A DNA stretch of 64,000 nucleotides from Io17-Chloro-G2 sp965226825 (GCA_965226825.1 CBDDED010000003.1:124001-188000); one strand, 5' to 3'; counted from the stretch's first letter, positions 8,727-17,719 are shown. The notes: generated from the letters alone by a model not told the origin. Numbers and translations: made by a program.

Positions 8727-10214
8727 GTGGGCGAAGCTCGAAACAACGCTATGGAAGAGGTGACGCCGGCCAGTGTGACGGTGAGGGTCTGCAGAATTTG
8801 CGGCAGTCCCAACCCTCAAAACGATAGTAGCTATTGCGCCAACTGCTGGTTGCGCCTGGACCACCCCGCCGTACTACCCGAAGATGTGGCCGTGTCCCGG
8901 TTTTTGCAGCGGCGGCGTTGGTGGTTGAGAAACAAACCGCTGATCCTGGCGGCATTCGTGGTCTTGGGACTGGTGATCTGGCAGGCGTTCGTAGCTTGGG
9001 ACGTAAAATACCTTGTGACTCCTTCCTCCAGCCCCGTCAGTTCCGTAAGCGCTGACGCGGGCCCCGGGAATTGGGGACAGGCCGGAGGAACTCCTCAGAA
9101 TTCGTCGTACGTTCCGGAGGCCGCGCCGGCACCGGACACGCTTGCTTGGACCTTTGAGGTACCCGGGGCCCGGACCCAACCGGCGCCTCCCAGGTTGATA
9201 TCACCCCCGGTGATCAGCGACGGTCGAGTCTACCTAACCACCGAAGATGGCCGGGCTGTGGCTTTGGAACAAGCGACGGGTGAGGTTATCTGGGAGTACG
9301 AAAGCGGGTTGCCGGGAACGGCCTCGCCGGCGATCGGCGCCGGGTTGATGTTTTTTGGAGTTCGCCCCGGCAATTTGTACGCAGTGGACAGGGAATCCGG
9401 GGAACTCAGGTGGTTCGCCGACCAGGGCAGCGCCATAGTAGCCTCTCCTATCGTGGAACAGGGAAGGCTTTTCATCGGGACGGCGGACCACAAGCTGCAC
9501 GCCCTGGAAGCTGCCAGCGGTGAACCGCTCTGGGATTTCACCGCGTCCTCTTGGATTATCTCCAGCGCGGCCTACGCCGACGACACGCTGGTTGTGACGA
9601 CCACCGGCAACATTGTCCACGTACTGGACGCCAAGAACGGCCGGGAAAAGTTCATCTACGACACCGGTAGAATACGGAACCTTTACGGAGGCGCCGCAAT
9701 ACTGGATGACAAGGCCTTTGTACCGTCCCATCGGGGCGTTTTAACGGCGATAGAAAGAGGCCTTACGACACAGCCCCTGGAGCGCAAGTGGTGGGGCGCC
9801 CGGGTCAAGGTTTCGGTTTGGTGGTCTCTGTTCAGCCCGCCAGTGCAAAAGGGTACGGTCTGGATCAGCAGTTTGGGTGGCCGGATAGTACGCACCCCCG
9901 CCGCCGCTCACAACATGGTTTACGCATCGGTGCAGGATGGGCGGGTGGTTGCCTTGGATGCGGACACCGGTAACCTAGTTTGGGAATCCAAAGTGGGCGC
10001 TCGCACAACCACCGGCCCGTCGGTGGCCGCTGACACCGTGTTGGTGGGGACGACCGATGGGAGGGTGATTGGCCTGGACGCCAGGTCGGGCCAAACCCAG
10101 TGGGAGTTCGAAGCCGGCGGCACTGAGATATCCAGCAAACCGATCGTTTCGGATGGCATGATTCTGGCTACATCCAAAGACGGGATACTGTACGCCTTGA
10201 CCAGCAGCCGGTAG
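8727..10214 (+). CDS. Membrane-anchored PQQ-type beta-propeller with N-terminal zinc ribbon
   Basis: A 495-residue protein, probably starting at GTG 8727 behind AGGCGG; ATG 8751 is an alternative. Residues 22-40 form a CxxC...CxxC zinc ribbon (CRIC and CANC). One membrane helix follows at about 71-90 after a basic stretch (RRRWWLRNK), so the ribbon should be cytoplasmic and the rest outside. After a Ser/Pro/Gly linker, blade repeats such as VALEQATGEVIWEYESG, YAVDRESGELRWFADQG and VALDADTGNLVWESKVG are typical of the BamB/PQQ-dehydrogenase-like propeller. These propellers often act as protein-assembly scaffolds; the residues of a PQQ dehydrogenase are not evident. The exact role is unknown. 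The gene is monocistronic and followed by a strong terminator. Confidence 0.82.
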   Translation: MGEARNNAMEEVTPASVTVRVCRICGSPNPQNDSSYCANCWLRLDHPAVLPEDVAVSRFLQRRRWWLRNKPLILAAFVVLGLVIWQAFVAWDVKYLVTPSSSPVSSVSADAGPGNWGQAGGTPQNSSYVPEAAPAPDTLAWTFEVPGARTQPAPPRLISPPVISDGRVYLTTEDGRAVALEQATGEVIWEYESGLPGTASPAIGAGLMFFGVRPGNLYAVDRESGELRWFADQGSAIVASPIVEQGRLFIGTADHKLHALEAASGEPLWDFTASSWIISSAAYADDTLVVTTTGNIVHVLDAKNGREKFIYDTGRIRNLYGGAAILDDKAFVPSHRGVLTAIERGLTTQPLERKWWGARVKVSVWWSLFSPPVQKGTVWISSLGGRIVRTPAAAHNMVYASVQDGRVVALDADTGNLVWESKVGARTTTGPSVAADTVLVGTTDGRVIGLDARSGQTQWEFEAGGTEISSKPIVSDGMILATSKDGILYALTSSR

Positions 10215-10276
10215 CGTTAACCCTGTCCAACCACAACCGGCTATCCCGGTAGCCTCCGGATTTAAACAAAAGAGAA

Positions 10277-10299
10277 GCCCCGCAAGATTCTTGCGGGGC
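10277..10299. terminator. Bidirectional intrinsic terminator
   Basis: GCCCCGCAAG (10277-10286) and CTTGCGGGGC (10290-10299) form a perfect 10-bp GC-rich stem with a 3-nt loop. On the minus strand it is followed by TTCTCTTTTGTTT and on the plus strand by CTCTTC. It lies between convergent genes ending at 10214 and 10332 and should serve both. Confidence 0.85.
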
Positions 10300-10331
10300 C
10301 TCTTCATGCCTTGGTGGTCTGAACGGCGCTG

Positions 10332-11621
10332 TTAGTCTGCCAACACCTCTTCTGCGGTGACCGTTACGGCGCCGATGTCCCGGTTCAGGACGGGGCTAAA
10401 CTTGGTAGCGCCTCCCGCGGGACCTGCGCTGGCCGCCAACTGGGTGAACCTGGCGTTGCGCGCCGTTCGGCTCATGCCCTCCGATTCTTCGGTGGGCAGC
10501 CGGAGGTACTCGTTGGAGCCGGCATCCCGGAAGGTGTTTAGGGGGTCTTCGTCCCGCTCCACCCTGGCCACGTTTTCTTCCAGCATTTGGCGGTAAAGAA
10601 TCAGGCCCTTGTCGGAACGGCCGAGGGATTCCGTCGACCGGTCGGCGATGGCGCCCTGGGTGTACCACATTACGATGTCCTGCCCGGCGGTGAAATCCAG
10701 GTAGGACCAGTCCGGCATTCCGCCCGGCTTGAGCTCCGGCACGGGCACTTCATAAAAGGGAATCGCTTCATTGTCGGGGACCTTCGAACCTTGGGCCGGA
10801 GCGTAGGTGTAATACCATATGTGAAGGGTCTGGTAGTCGTCGATGGGCACCCGGTACTGGAATCCACCGACCTTCAACAGGTTGGGGAAGACCAGGGGAT
10901 GACCCAGCTTCCAATTGACGTCTTCCTCGGTTTCGCCTTCCAGGATCCTGCGCTTGATGATGCCGTGTTCAAAGCGGTCGAATCCGATGAGCTGGTGCGG
11001 GGGGATTCGCCTGGTCCGCTCCGGCTGATCCAACTTGTTCCAGACGTAGTTGGCAAAGTGGCCGTGCAGCCACTCGGCGTGGACCGGGTCCACCGAATTT
11101 TCCATTATCTGCATCCAGTTGCAGGGCAGCACCGCCATACCAATGTCCCGGTACACGTTGTCCCAAACGAGCAGGTCCCACCGGGGCAGCAAGGGGGCCG
11201 GTCGGGGTCCGAGATACGCGAAAATCAGCCCGCCCAATTCCTGCACCGGATAAGCTTTGGTCTGGGTCTTTTCCTTGAACAATTCCATGGGATCCTCGGC
11301 CTTTTCGTAGGGCTGTTCCAGGCATGTGCCCTCGGTGTCGAAAAGCCACCCGTGGTAGGGGCAGCGTAGACCCTCGTCCTCGCACATGCCATAGACTAGG
11401 TTGACTTTGCGGTGTGGACACGATTCGGCAATGAGTCCCAGCCTTCCCTTCAGGTCTTTGAAGAGGACCAGGTTCTCTCCCAACAGTCGAATCGGCTTGG
11501 TCCCGTTTTCTTCGAGTTGGGACATGGCCGCAATCGGATGCCAGTAACGGCGCATGAGATCACCCATGGGAGTGCCCGGGCCTACCCTGGTTAGACGTTC
11601 ATTTTCTTCTACAGTTAACAT
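10332..11621 (-). CDS. Rieske non-heme iron oxygenase, large subunit (phthalate dioxygenase-like)
   Basis: A 429-residue ring-hydroxylating oxygenase alpha subunit. The Rieske [2Fe-2S] ligands are Cys68, His70, Cys87 and His90 (CPH, CPYH). The catalytic domain carries the mononuclear iron motif in NSVDPVHAEWLHG, including the bridging Asp and two His. The N-terminus MLTVEENERLTRVGPGTPMG is shared with three other oxygenases in the window. Such enzymes use electrons from a separate reductase to hydroxylate or demethylate aromatic or related substrates; no reductase or ferredoxin is adjacent. The start ATG follows AAGGGG. The substrate cannot be assigned, and O-demethylation or ring hydroxylation are both possible. 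Confidence 0.9.
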   Translation of the reverse strand: MLTVEENERLTRVGPGTPMGDLMRRYWHPIAAMSQLEENGTKPIRLLGENLVLFKDLKGRLGLIAESCPHRKVNLVYGMCEDEGLRCPYHGWLFDTEGTCLEQPYEKAEDPMELFKEKTQTKAYPVQELGGLIFAYLGPRPAPLLPRWDLLVWDNVYRDIGMAVLPCNWMQIMENSVDPVHAEWLHGHFANYVWNKLDQPERTRRIPPHQLIGFDRFEHGIIKRRILEGETEEDVNWKLGHPLVFPNLLKVGGFQYRVPIDDYQTLHIWYYTYAPAQGSKVPDNEAIPFYEVPVPELKPGGMPDWSYLDFTAGQDIVMWYTQGAIADRSTESLGRSDKGLILYRQMLEENVARVERDEDPLNTFRDAGSNEYLRLPTEESEGMSRTARNARFTQLAASAGPAGGATKFSPVLNRDIGAVTVTAEEVLAD

Positions 11622-11904
11622 AACAACCCCTTATCCTTGAATGTGGGTGGGTTCCAACATTAGCAACGGGCTGTTTCTATGTCAACTTTCCATGCGCACT
11701 TCCCAAGGTAGGTCTCGACCGCGGGAAATCCAGAAAACCCCCGCAGAATTTCTGGTGCCGGGTTTGAACGGGTTGTACCATGGGCGGCGATGGTCAACCC
11801 CGGGTGTAATACTGGATCGGCTTCCATCTTGAGGAAACGACCGCCACCAGCATTTGGTTGATGAAAGGCCTCTGAATTTGCAGCAGACAGGAGAAGACGC
11901 CCCG

Positions 11905-12321
11905 ATGGAACCGGCTAACCTTCAACCAAGGATTGAACTGGAAGGTATGGGTTGCCGTCGGACGCGATTGCCGTTCTCCTGGACCTGCTCCTGGCGCATT
12001 CGAAACCTGGAGGATGCTCCGGTCAAAATCCTTACCACTTGGCTTCCTCACGACCAGTTCATCAGCGAAAACCAAGAACACTTGCCGCCACTGGACCTTC
12101 CTGCCCTGGGGTCCACCGGCCTGGAAATGGTGGTCAGGTGTTCCGAAGCTGCGGGCACGGTGATCGAAAATGCCTTCGTTATCCTGAGGGTTGCCTTTCG
12201 CGGAAGCGAGTGGCGGGTATTTGCCCGGCAGCAGGTGCGCGTGGATAATCAAGGGGCGCCCCAGGTAACCTGCCAATCGGTTACATGTCAGCCCGTCGGA
12301 AATCCGGACTCCGCCGGCTGA
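11905..12321 (+). CDS. Conserved-looking small protein of unknown function
   Basis: A 138-residue open frame with ATG at 11905 and AGGAG about 12 bases upstream; in-frame codons back to 11854 are possible. The sequence alternates hydrophobic and polar residues (PRIELEGMGC, FSWTCSWRIRNLEDAPVKI, FVILRVAFRGSEWRVFARQQVRV), suggesting a beta-sandwich. There is no signal peptide or membrane helix. The antisense frame over the same bases is less protein-like. I do not recognise the family. It lies between two minus-strand genes and is transcribed alone. Confidence 0.5.
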   Translation: MEPANLQPRIELEGMGCRRTRLPFSWTCSWRIRNLEDAPVKILTTWLPHDQFISENQEHLPPLDLPALGSTGLEMVVRCSEAAGTVIENAFVILRVAFRGSEWRVFARQQVRVDNQGAPQVTCQSVTCQPVGNPDSAG

Positions 12322-12422
12322 TGTTTACTACGAACCTCAGGGGTATCCCGGCAACCGGTTCTGTCCGCGGGGGTCAGGCCAAGTTTCGGGTTAGTACCGC
12401 TCGCTATAAGGAGATCGTAATC

Positions 12423-12644
12423 ATGGAAATGACTGTCGAGGACAAGAGTGTCTTGGGGCGGATGGTTGGTTGACACCGCCGTTGAGGCGGGAGCTTCGAA
12501 GAGACCACGGGGATGGTCTCCAACACCCTGGGCATGGAGCACGACGACCTTATGACGCTGCTCAAGCGGATGGGAACCGAGTTCTCGGATTACAACGAAT
12601 ACCAGGAGCTGAGGGGCAACCTGCCCGCGGACTGGCCGATGTAG
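12423..12644 (+). pseudogene. Small gene broken by two compensating frameshifts
   Basis: A very good start (AAGGAG, nine bases, then ATG 12423) opens MEMTVEDKSVLGRMVG and runs into TGA at 12471 and again at 12483. Past about 12501 the same frame continues with a protein-like tail (EETTGMVSNTLGMEHDDL, then LLKRMGTEFSDYNEYQEL) to TAG at 12642. Between the two parts the +1 frame reads VDTAVEAGAS, so one small deletion and one small insertion would restore a ~73-residue protein. It may be a decayed gene or carry sequence errors. The family is not recognised. Confidence 0.4.
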
Positions 12645-12663
12645 TTGCACCCGAACCAACGGG

Positions 12664-13452
12664 CTAAGCGGCGGCGCTCCCCATCGGCCTCACCGTGCCG
12701 GCCAACCGCACCATTGGTTGCCGCAATCTCACGGCGCCGGTGCCGGACCAAAATTCCCTGCGACCGGTCATGGCCTGAACGTGCCCGTCCCATTCCAGCG
12801 TGTAGGCCGTGATTCCCAATCTTACGGCCTGGCGGACCCGTTCCTGGGTGTTGGCGTCGGTGGCCGCCGCGCGAATCACTTCTATCTGCCTGGCTCCGTG
12901 TTCTACGTCCTGTTCCCCATGGACCGCGTAGGTCTCCGCGGCCCGAGGGGAAAAACCGTAGTGCCCGGTCATTTCCCGGTACACCTTGGCGGCCACCACG
13001 GCATGCTGTGACTCCACCAGGCTCAGCATGGCCAACCCTTCCAGGGAGGAGCGGTGCTGGCAGCAGCCGTTGATCATTTCGATTGCCGCCATGGTCCCCG
13101 GTGCGGAGTCGGTGGCGTCGGCCTGCTCCCGGGAAATCCCACCCTCTTCCAGTAGCTGGAGCATGACGTCGACGTGGGTGCGAGGCCTGGCAAACTCCTC
13201 AGCGAAGTTGTCCAAAACGGCGTCCATGTGTTCGTAGCGCTTTTCTGCCACTGCGTTGACCAGGATGTAGCCCCAATGAATGGGGTTGGTGCGCACCCGG
13301 TGGTAGTGTTGTATTTCACCCAGGATAATTTGCTCCGGGGTCCATCGGTGATGCAGTATCCCATCGAACCACGGGTGCTGCTCCATTGGGACCTCGTTGG
13401 CGTAGTCCCACATTTCGGCCATGAAGTCATCCGGAGGCATAACGTCGGTCAT
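12664..13452 (-). CDS. PqqC/TenA-like (heme-oxygenase-fold) iron protein
   Basis: A 262-residue all-helical protein of the heme-oxygenase-like superfamily that includes TenA, PqqC and the diiron CADD-type oxidases. Segments such as EMWDYANEVPMEQHPWFDGI, GEIQHYHRVRTNPIHWGYIL and YAVHGEQDVEHG show the repeated Glu/His pattern of that fold; the HxxxDxxH-like element is a probable metal ligand set. Members perform redox chemistry on small aromatic molecules or act in cofactor synthesis. No pqq or thiamine genes are adjacent, so the reaction is open. Its location near Rieske oxygenases is suggestive only. The start ATG follows AAGGAGGACCG. Confidence 0.72.
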   Translation of the reverse strand: MTDVMPPDDFMAEMWDYANEVPMEQHPWFDGILHHRWTPEQIILGEIQHYHRVRTNPIHWGYILVNAVAEKRYEHMDAVLDNFAEEFARPRTHVDVMLQLLEEGGISREQADATDSAPGTMAAIEMINGCCQHRSSLEGLAMLSLVESQHAVVAAKVYREMTGHYGFSPRAAETYAVHGEQDVEHGARQIEVIRAAATDANTQERVRQAVRLGITAYTLEWDGHVQAMTGRREFWSGTGAVRLRQPMVRLAGTVRPMGSAAA

Positions 13453-13631
13453 TTTCGGTCCTCCTTAAAATGGTGCAGACTTTCGGGGTGAATGGCTGCC
13501 CGCGGGCAGCATGACGGGGTGTGACTTCCCGCAGCGTCCCCTGGAATTTCCGGAGGGTTCTGTTCCTAGTGTTCTGGCCGAGGGCGTTCTATTCATGGTA
13601 TCAGTGGCAAGGCTTGCAGACTAGTAGTCCA

Positions 13632-14258
13632 TCAGTGTTGGATTGATGGGTAAAGAGACTTCAGTTTGATGCGCGCATCCTCGGAGGTAAAGCGCCAGTC
13701 CACTCGTATGCCGTCCCGGTTGCGCTGAGCCTGCCACGCTCCCACCTCCCGCCGCAGGACGCTTTGGTCCGGTATGCGCCGGTCCAGGCATTGCCGAACC
13801 ATCACCCCAATTTCAATCTCGGCCATATCCAGCCAACTGCCATGCTTGGGAGTGTAGTGAATCTCCAACCGTTCGGCGATGCGCCGCGCTTCGGCAGGTT
13901 CAAATTCCTCGTACAGCGAGGACGGGTGGTGGGTGTTCAAATTGTCCATCACCAGCACAATACGGTCCTTGTGCGGGTAGTCCTCGTCCACCAGTTGCTT
14001 GACCACTCGGGCCCAATCGGCTTTCGTGCGCCGGTCCGTCACTTCCACCCGGCGCCACCCTTCCAGCGGAGCGAACAACATGAACAGGTTGCTCACCCCG
14101 TTGCGCTCGTATTCGTAATCGTAGGAGGCCGCTGCTCCAGGCCGGGCCGGACGCGGCAGACGCGTCTCTTTCACCTGCTGTTTGCTGGTCTCGTCCAGGC
14201 AGACCAGAACTTCGTTGTCCGCATACCGGCGCTGATAGACTTCCAGCACGTCTTCCAT
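13632..14258 (-). CDS. IS630 transposase, DDE catalytic part (OrfB)
   Basis: A 208-residue frame counted from an internal ATG; in the same frame coding continues upstream through FVCAM and KNELKPWLKE to the A7 slippery run at 14335-14329. It has the DDE_3 catalytic core: Asp in VLVCLDETSK, Asp in VLVMDNLNTHH and Glu in GSWLDMAEIE. It would be made as a fusion with the helix-turn-helix part after a -1 shift. All catalytic residues and both ends are present, so the element could still be mobile. Confidence 0.88.
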   Translation of the reverse strand: MEDVLEVYQRRYADNEVLVCLDETSKQQVKETRLPRPARPGAAASYDYEYERNGVSNLFMLFAPLEGWRRVEVTDRRTKADWARVVKQLVDEDYPHKDRIVLVMDNLNTHHPSSLYEEFEPAEARRIAERLEIHYTPKHGSWLDMAEIEIGVMVRQCLDRRIPDQSVLRREVGAWQAQRNRDGIRVDWRFTSEDARIKLKSLYPSIQH

Positions 14259-14308
14259 CGCACAGACAAACTCGGCGCTGCCTTGCGGAGGGATGCACCA
14301 GCATTCCT

Positions 14309-14770
14309 TCAGCCAAGGCTTGAGTTCGTTTTTTTGAGCGTCTGGCGCACCGTTTCAGTGCTGATGCTTTCCACGATCTCGCATTCAACCAGCCGGTGGG
14401 CCAACAGTGTCAGCGTCCAACCGGCCCGGCCTTCCGGCGGTTCTCCGCAGGCCAGGGCAATCAGGTGGGCTTCCCCTTGACCGTCCAGTCGCTTCGGACG
14501 ACGATTAAGCTGCCGCTTTCGTCCCAGCGCCGCCTCAATCCCTTCCTCCGCGCAACGGCGGCGCACCCGCTCCACCGTCGCGCGGCCAATCTGCAGGACC
14601 CGGGCAATGTCTTCATCCTTCATGGCCCCGTCCGCATGGGCCTCATCACTCAGCAGCAGGATGCGCCCGTGGGTCTGCTTGTAAGCCGCCACCCGGCCAC
14701 GGGACACCAATGTCTTCAGTTCCTGCCGCTCCTCCGCACTCAGCTTGACCCGGTATCTCTTCATCAGCAT
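14309..14770 (-). CDS. IS630 transposase, N-terminal helix-turn-helix part (OrfA)
   Basis: A 153-residue frame, MLMKRYRVKLSAEERQEL onward, containing the DNA-binding helix-turn-helix (about 50-75, DEDIARVLQIGRATVERVRR) and a second winged region typical of IS630/Tc1-mariner transposases. It ends shortly after a run of seven A (minus strand, 14335-14329). At the run, reading shifts -1 into KNELKPWLKE, the sequence expected in an unbroken IS630 transposase. The two parts are therefore probably joined by programmed -1 frameshifting, known in several IS630 members, unless the run is simply a mutation. Confidence 0.85.
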   Translation of the reverse strand: MLMKRYRVKLSAEERQELKTLVSRGRVAAYKQTHGRILLLSDEAHADGAMKDEDIARVLQIGRATVERVRRRCAEEGIEAALGRKRQLNRRPKRLDGQGEAHLIALACGEPPEGRAGWTLTLLAHRLVECEIVESISTETVRQTLKKTNSSLG

Positions 14771-14967
14771 CCCCTCCTCACACGCCCCAATCCTCTTCGC
14801 CCTGTGCTTGGTAGACTACTCTCGCTCAGTACTCAATTCAAAAATGTTCGACTACTAGCTTGAAGTTTCATTTTTTTAAATCCGGTGTCCCTGGGGTTGC
14901 GATTCGGTTATAATCCCGGTGGCGCCGCACCAACCGGCGCTGATATATCGACAGGAGAAGGTGGTCG

Positions 14968-16215
14968 ATGCTGACGGTTGAAGAAAACGAAAGAATCACC
15001 AAGGTTGGACCTGGGACCCCCATGGGCGAGTTGATGCGCCGTTACTGGCACCCGGTGGCCGGTGCCGCCGAATTGGACGACAACCCGGTGAAGCCAGTAA
15101 AAATCCTGGGAGAGTCGCTGGTCCTTTACCGGAACCGACAGGGTGGATACGGGCTCATAGATGACACCTGCCCGCACCGCCGAATTTCCCTGGTGTACGG
15201 CATCCCCGAACAGGAAGGCCTGCGATGCCCTTATCATGGCTGGCTGTTTGACGGTACCGGTCAGTGCCTGGAAATGCCGGCCGAATCGCCGGAAAGTACT
15301 TTCCCCAGCAGGGTGAAGGTGGCGGGATATCCGGTGCAGGAACTGGGAGGGTTGATTTTCGCCTATCTTGGTCCGGATCCTGCGCCGCTGATTCCCCGCT
15401 GGGACCTGTTGGTGATGGATAACGTTGTCAGGGACGTTGGAATCACTCAAATTCCGTGCAACTGGATGGCGCCCATGGAAAACTCCATGGACCCGACTCA
15501 CGCGGAATGGCTGCACGGGTACTACTACAACTACGTCAACAGCCTGAAGACCGAGAAAACCGATAAGGCTGTACGCTCCGCCAGGGGACTCCTGCCAAAC
15601 CACGTGAAGATCGGGTTTAGCGTGTTCGACCACGGGATCATCAAGCGGCGCGTCCGGGAGGGCGGCTCGGAGGACGACTTTGATTGGAGGGTGGGCCACC
15701 CGGTCCTGTTCCCCAATATTCTCCGGGTTGGTTGGACGTTCCAGATTCGGGTTCCTATGGACGACACCCACACCAAGCACTTCATGTACGGCGTCTATCC
15801 AGCCCCTCCGGGGGAGACCAACTACAAGCAGGATAAGGTGCCGGTGTATGACATCCCGATCAAGGATGAAAACGGTCGGTTCATCACAGATTTCGTGTTG
15901 GGTCAAGACCTGATGGCCTGGGTCACCCAGGGACCGGTGGCTGAACGCAACAAGGAAAAGCTGGGAGAGTCGGACAAGGGGATAATAATGTACCGCCGGA
16001 TGCTGCGGGAGCAGATGGCAATAGTCGAGGACGGTGGGGACCCGATTAACGTGTTCCGCGACCCCAAGCGGAACCAGTACCTGGAAATCCCGGTGGAAAC
16101 CGACCTGATAGACGTAGCCAGGAATGGAAGGTTGGGGTCCGGCCAAGCGCCCTACAGTGCTCTGATCGACGAGATCGAGGAGCTGTGGGCCAACGTCCCG
16201 GCCGCCACCGACTAA
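14968..16215 (+). CDS. Rieske non-heme iron oxygenase, large subunit
   Basis: A 415-residue oxygenase alpha subunit closely related to the one at 24066-25370. Rieske ligands are Cys68, His70, Cys87, His90. The catalytic iron motif is NSMDPTHAEWLHGYY. The N-terminus MLTVEENERITKVGPGTPMG matches the other three. ATG 14968 follows AGGAGAAGG. The gene starts 110 bp beyond the IS630 element, so the insertion may have changed its promoter; a TATAAT occurs at 14909-14914 but without a good -35. No electron-transfer partner is adjacent. It probably acts on an aromatic or N-/O-methylated substrate, specificity unknown. Confidence 0.9.
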   Translation: MLTVEENERITKVGPGTPMGELMRRYWHPVAGAAELDDNPVKPVKILGESLVLYRNRQGGYGLIDDTCPHRRISLVYGIPEQEGLRCPYHGWLFDGTGQCLEMPAESPESTFPSRVKVAGYPVQELGGLIFAYLGPDPAPLIPRWDLLVMDNVVRDVGITQIPCNWMAPMENSMDPTHAEWLHGYYYNYVNSLKTEKTDKAVRSARGLLPNHVKIGFSVFDHGIIKRRVREGGSEDDFDWRVGHPVLFPNILRVGWTFQIRVPMDDTHTKHFMYGVYPAPPGETNYKQDKVPVYDIPIKDENGRFITDFVLGQDLMAWVTQGPVAERNKEKLGESDKGIIMYRRMLREQMAIVEDGGDPINVFRDPKRNQYLEIPVETDLIDVARNGRLGSGQAPYSALIDEIEELWANVPAATD

Positions 16216-16234
16216 CGCGTTAACCAACCAGTAT

Positions 16235-16268
16235 CATCCACCGGGGTTGGAACAAATCCCGGTGGATG
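16235..16268. terminator. Hairpin between convergent Rieske genes
   Basis: CATCCACCGGG (16235-16245) and CCCGGTGGATG (16258-16268) form a perfect 11-bp stem, 12-nt loop, 20 bp after the stop at 16215 and 84 bp after the convergent gene ending at 16352. Only weak T-rich sequence follows. It is a likely bidirectional terminator. Confidence 0.6.
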
Positions 16269-16351
16269 AGCAATTTCAAATTTGGCCAGCACGGCGTCTT
16301 GAGTGGGGCTTCGCCGCCCAGAGGTGGGGTCCCGGACGTTGGTACCAGTTT

Positions 16352-17719
16352 CTACCCTTTGCCGGCCGGTGAACCGGTCGCCAATTCCTCTATCCTCCGC
16401 ATAAGTTCCGCGATCTGCGGCATCGCTGGACCGTACCGGTCCGCATCGTCCTGGCTGTAGCCCCGGTGGTAGTTAAACCTGAAAGACGTGTGCAGCGGAC
16501 GGGGCTGCCCTTGGGAAACGCCGGCGGATTCCACGGACTCGTCCCAAGCTCCTCCGTGGATAAGTGGGGGCATCGCGTCCTCATTGCGGAAGACGTTCAT
16601 CGGCTCGCCGCCGTCTTCAACGATTCGGAGCTGTTCCTCGAACTGGCGCCGCATGACCGCGATCCCGCTGTCTGTCCGTCCCAGGTGTTCCCCGGTGCGG
16701 TCGTAGATTTCTCCCTGGGACAGCCACGTGTGGAGGTCCTGGGCGAGGACGAAATCCAGTATTGGCTTCCCCCTATCGTCATAGAGGGGGATCTGGTACC
16801 AGGGGACGGGCTCCTGGGTTTCGACCTGGACCTCCGAGGGCGCCAGAAAACAGCCGTAGCAGATGTGGTAGGTGTGGGTATCGTCTATCGGGACCCGGAT
16901 TTGGAACTCCTGGCGGACTCGGTCCGCACCGCCGGTCTGAGTGTAAAAGGGGAAAATGACGGTGGAATGCCGGGAGGTAGTGTCCTTCTCAGCGCCCAGG
17001 GCTCTGGAGTATTTCACTCCTTTTTCCATGCCGTATTGGGTGGTGCGGCCATAAATCGATTCTATGCCGACCCCCATCCTGGTACGACCGTGAAAGGTAT
17101 GCACCGCCGGGTCCGGGGCCCGCTGCCCCAATCTTCCCTGCTTTTCCAGGACATACTTGAAGAGGTAACCGTGGGAGTAGACATTGTGTATCGGGTCGGC
17201 GGTGTTTTCCTGGCACTGGAGCCAGTTGCAGTTCAATTCGGTGATTCCAATCTGGCGGATGGCGTTGGGCATGACGAACAAGTCCCAGGTCGGCAAGAGA
17301 GGAGCCGGCGGAGGGCCCATGTAAGCCCAGACCAGTCCTCCCATTTCCTGCACCGGGTATCCTGGAATCTTGATGCGGTCTTTCAGGGTGGCTTCCGGGG
17401 CTTCCAACGGAGTGTCGACGCATTGTCCGTCGGGTGAAAACTTCCAACCGTGATAGCCGCACCGTATACCCCCATCATCGGGGATACCCAACTCCAGCTT
17501 GGCGGCCCGGTGGGGGCAGCGATCACCCACCAACCCCAAGTCGCCCTGGGGTGTACGAAACAACACCAGGTCTTCCCCAAGGATGCGTACCGGGAGCACT
17601 TCTTCCTCCAGCAATTGGGCGAAGGGCCGGACCGGCAGCCAGTACCGGCGCATCAATTCACCCATTGGGGTGCCCGAGCCCACCCTGGTAAGCCGTTCGT
17701 TGGCTTCGGCAGTTAACAT
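16352..17719 (-). CDS. Rieske non-heme iron oxygenase, large subunit (divergent member)
   Basis: A 455-residue oxygenase, longer and more divergent than the other three in the window. Rieske ligands are Cys68, His70, Cys87, His90 (CPH, CGYH). The catalytic motif is ENTADPIHNVYSHGYL, with the bridging Asp and two His retained but surrounding residues changed, which suggests a different substrate. The C-terminal part has an extended loop around EVQVETQEPVPWYQIPLYDD. Start ATG 17719 follows AGGAGG. It converges on the oxygenase ending at 16215. No reductase is nearby. Confidence 0.9.
   Translation of the reverse strand: MLTAEANERLTRVGSGTPMGELMRRYWLPVRPFAQLLEEEVLPVRILGEDLVLFRTPQGDLGLVGDRCPHRAAKLELGIPDDGGIRCGYHGWKFSPDGQCVDTPLEAPEATLKDRIKIPGYPVQEMGGLVWAYMGPPPAPLLPTWDLFVMPNAIRQIGITELNCNWLQCQENTADPIHNVYSHGYLFKYVLEKQGRLGQRAPDPAVHTFHGRTRMGVGIESIYGRTTQYGMEKGVKYSRALGAEKDTTSRHSTVIFPFYTQTGGADRVRQEFQIRVPIDDTHTYHICYGCFLAPSEVQVETQEPVPWYQIPLYDDRGKPILDFVLAQDLHTWLSQGEIYDRTGEHLGRTDSGIAVMRRQFEEQLRIVEDGGEPMNVFRNEDAMPPLIHGGAWDESVESAGVSQGQPRPLHTSFRFNYHRGYSQDDADRYGPAMPQIAELMRRIEELATGSPAGKG

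Larger units (their letters stand above)
13624..14855. mobile_element. IS630-family insertion sequence
   Basis: A 1232-bp element flanked by TA dinucleotides (13622-13623 and 14856-14857), as expected for IS630 target duplication. Its ends are imperfect inverted repeats: counting the flanking CTA, 21 of 26 positions match between 13621-13646 and the complement of 14858-14833, beginning CTAGTAGTC. It contains two overlapping transposase frames on the minus strand. It lies between a PqqC-like gene and a Rieske oxygenase gene and interrupts neither. Confidence 0.88.

Noticed and set aside
12471..12485. Selenocysteine reading of the TGA codons in the small gene at 12423.
   Set aside because: Two TGAs occur close together, no known family has Cys there, and a frameshift pair explains the region better.
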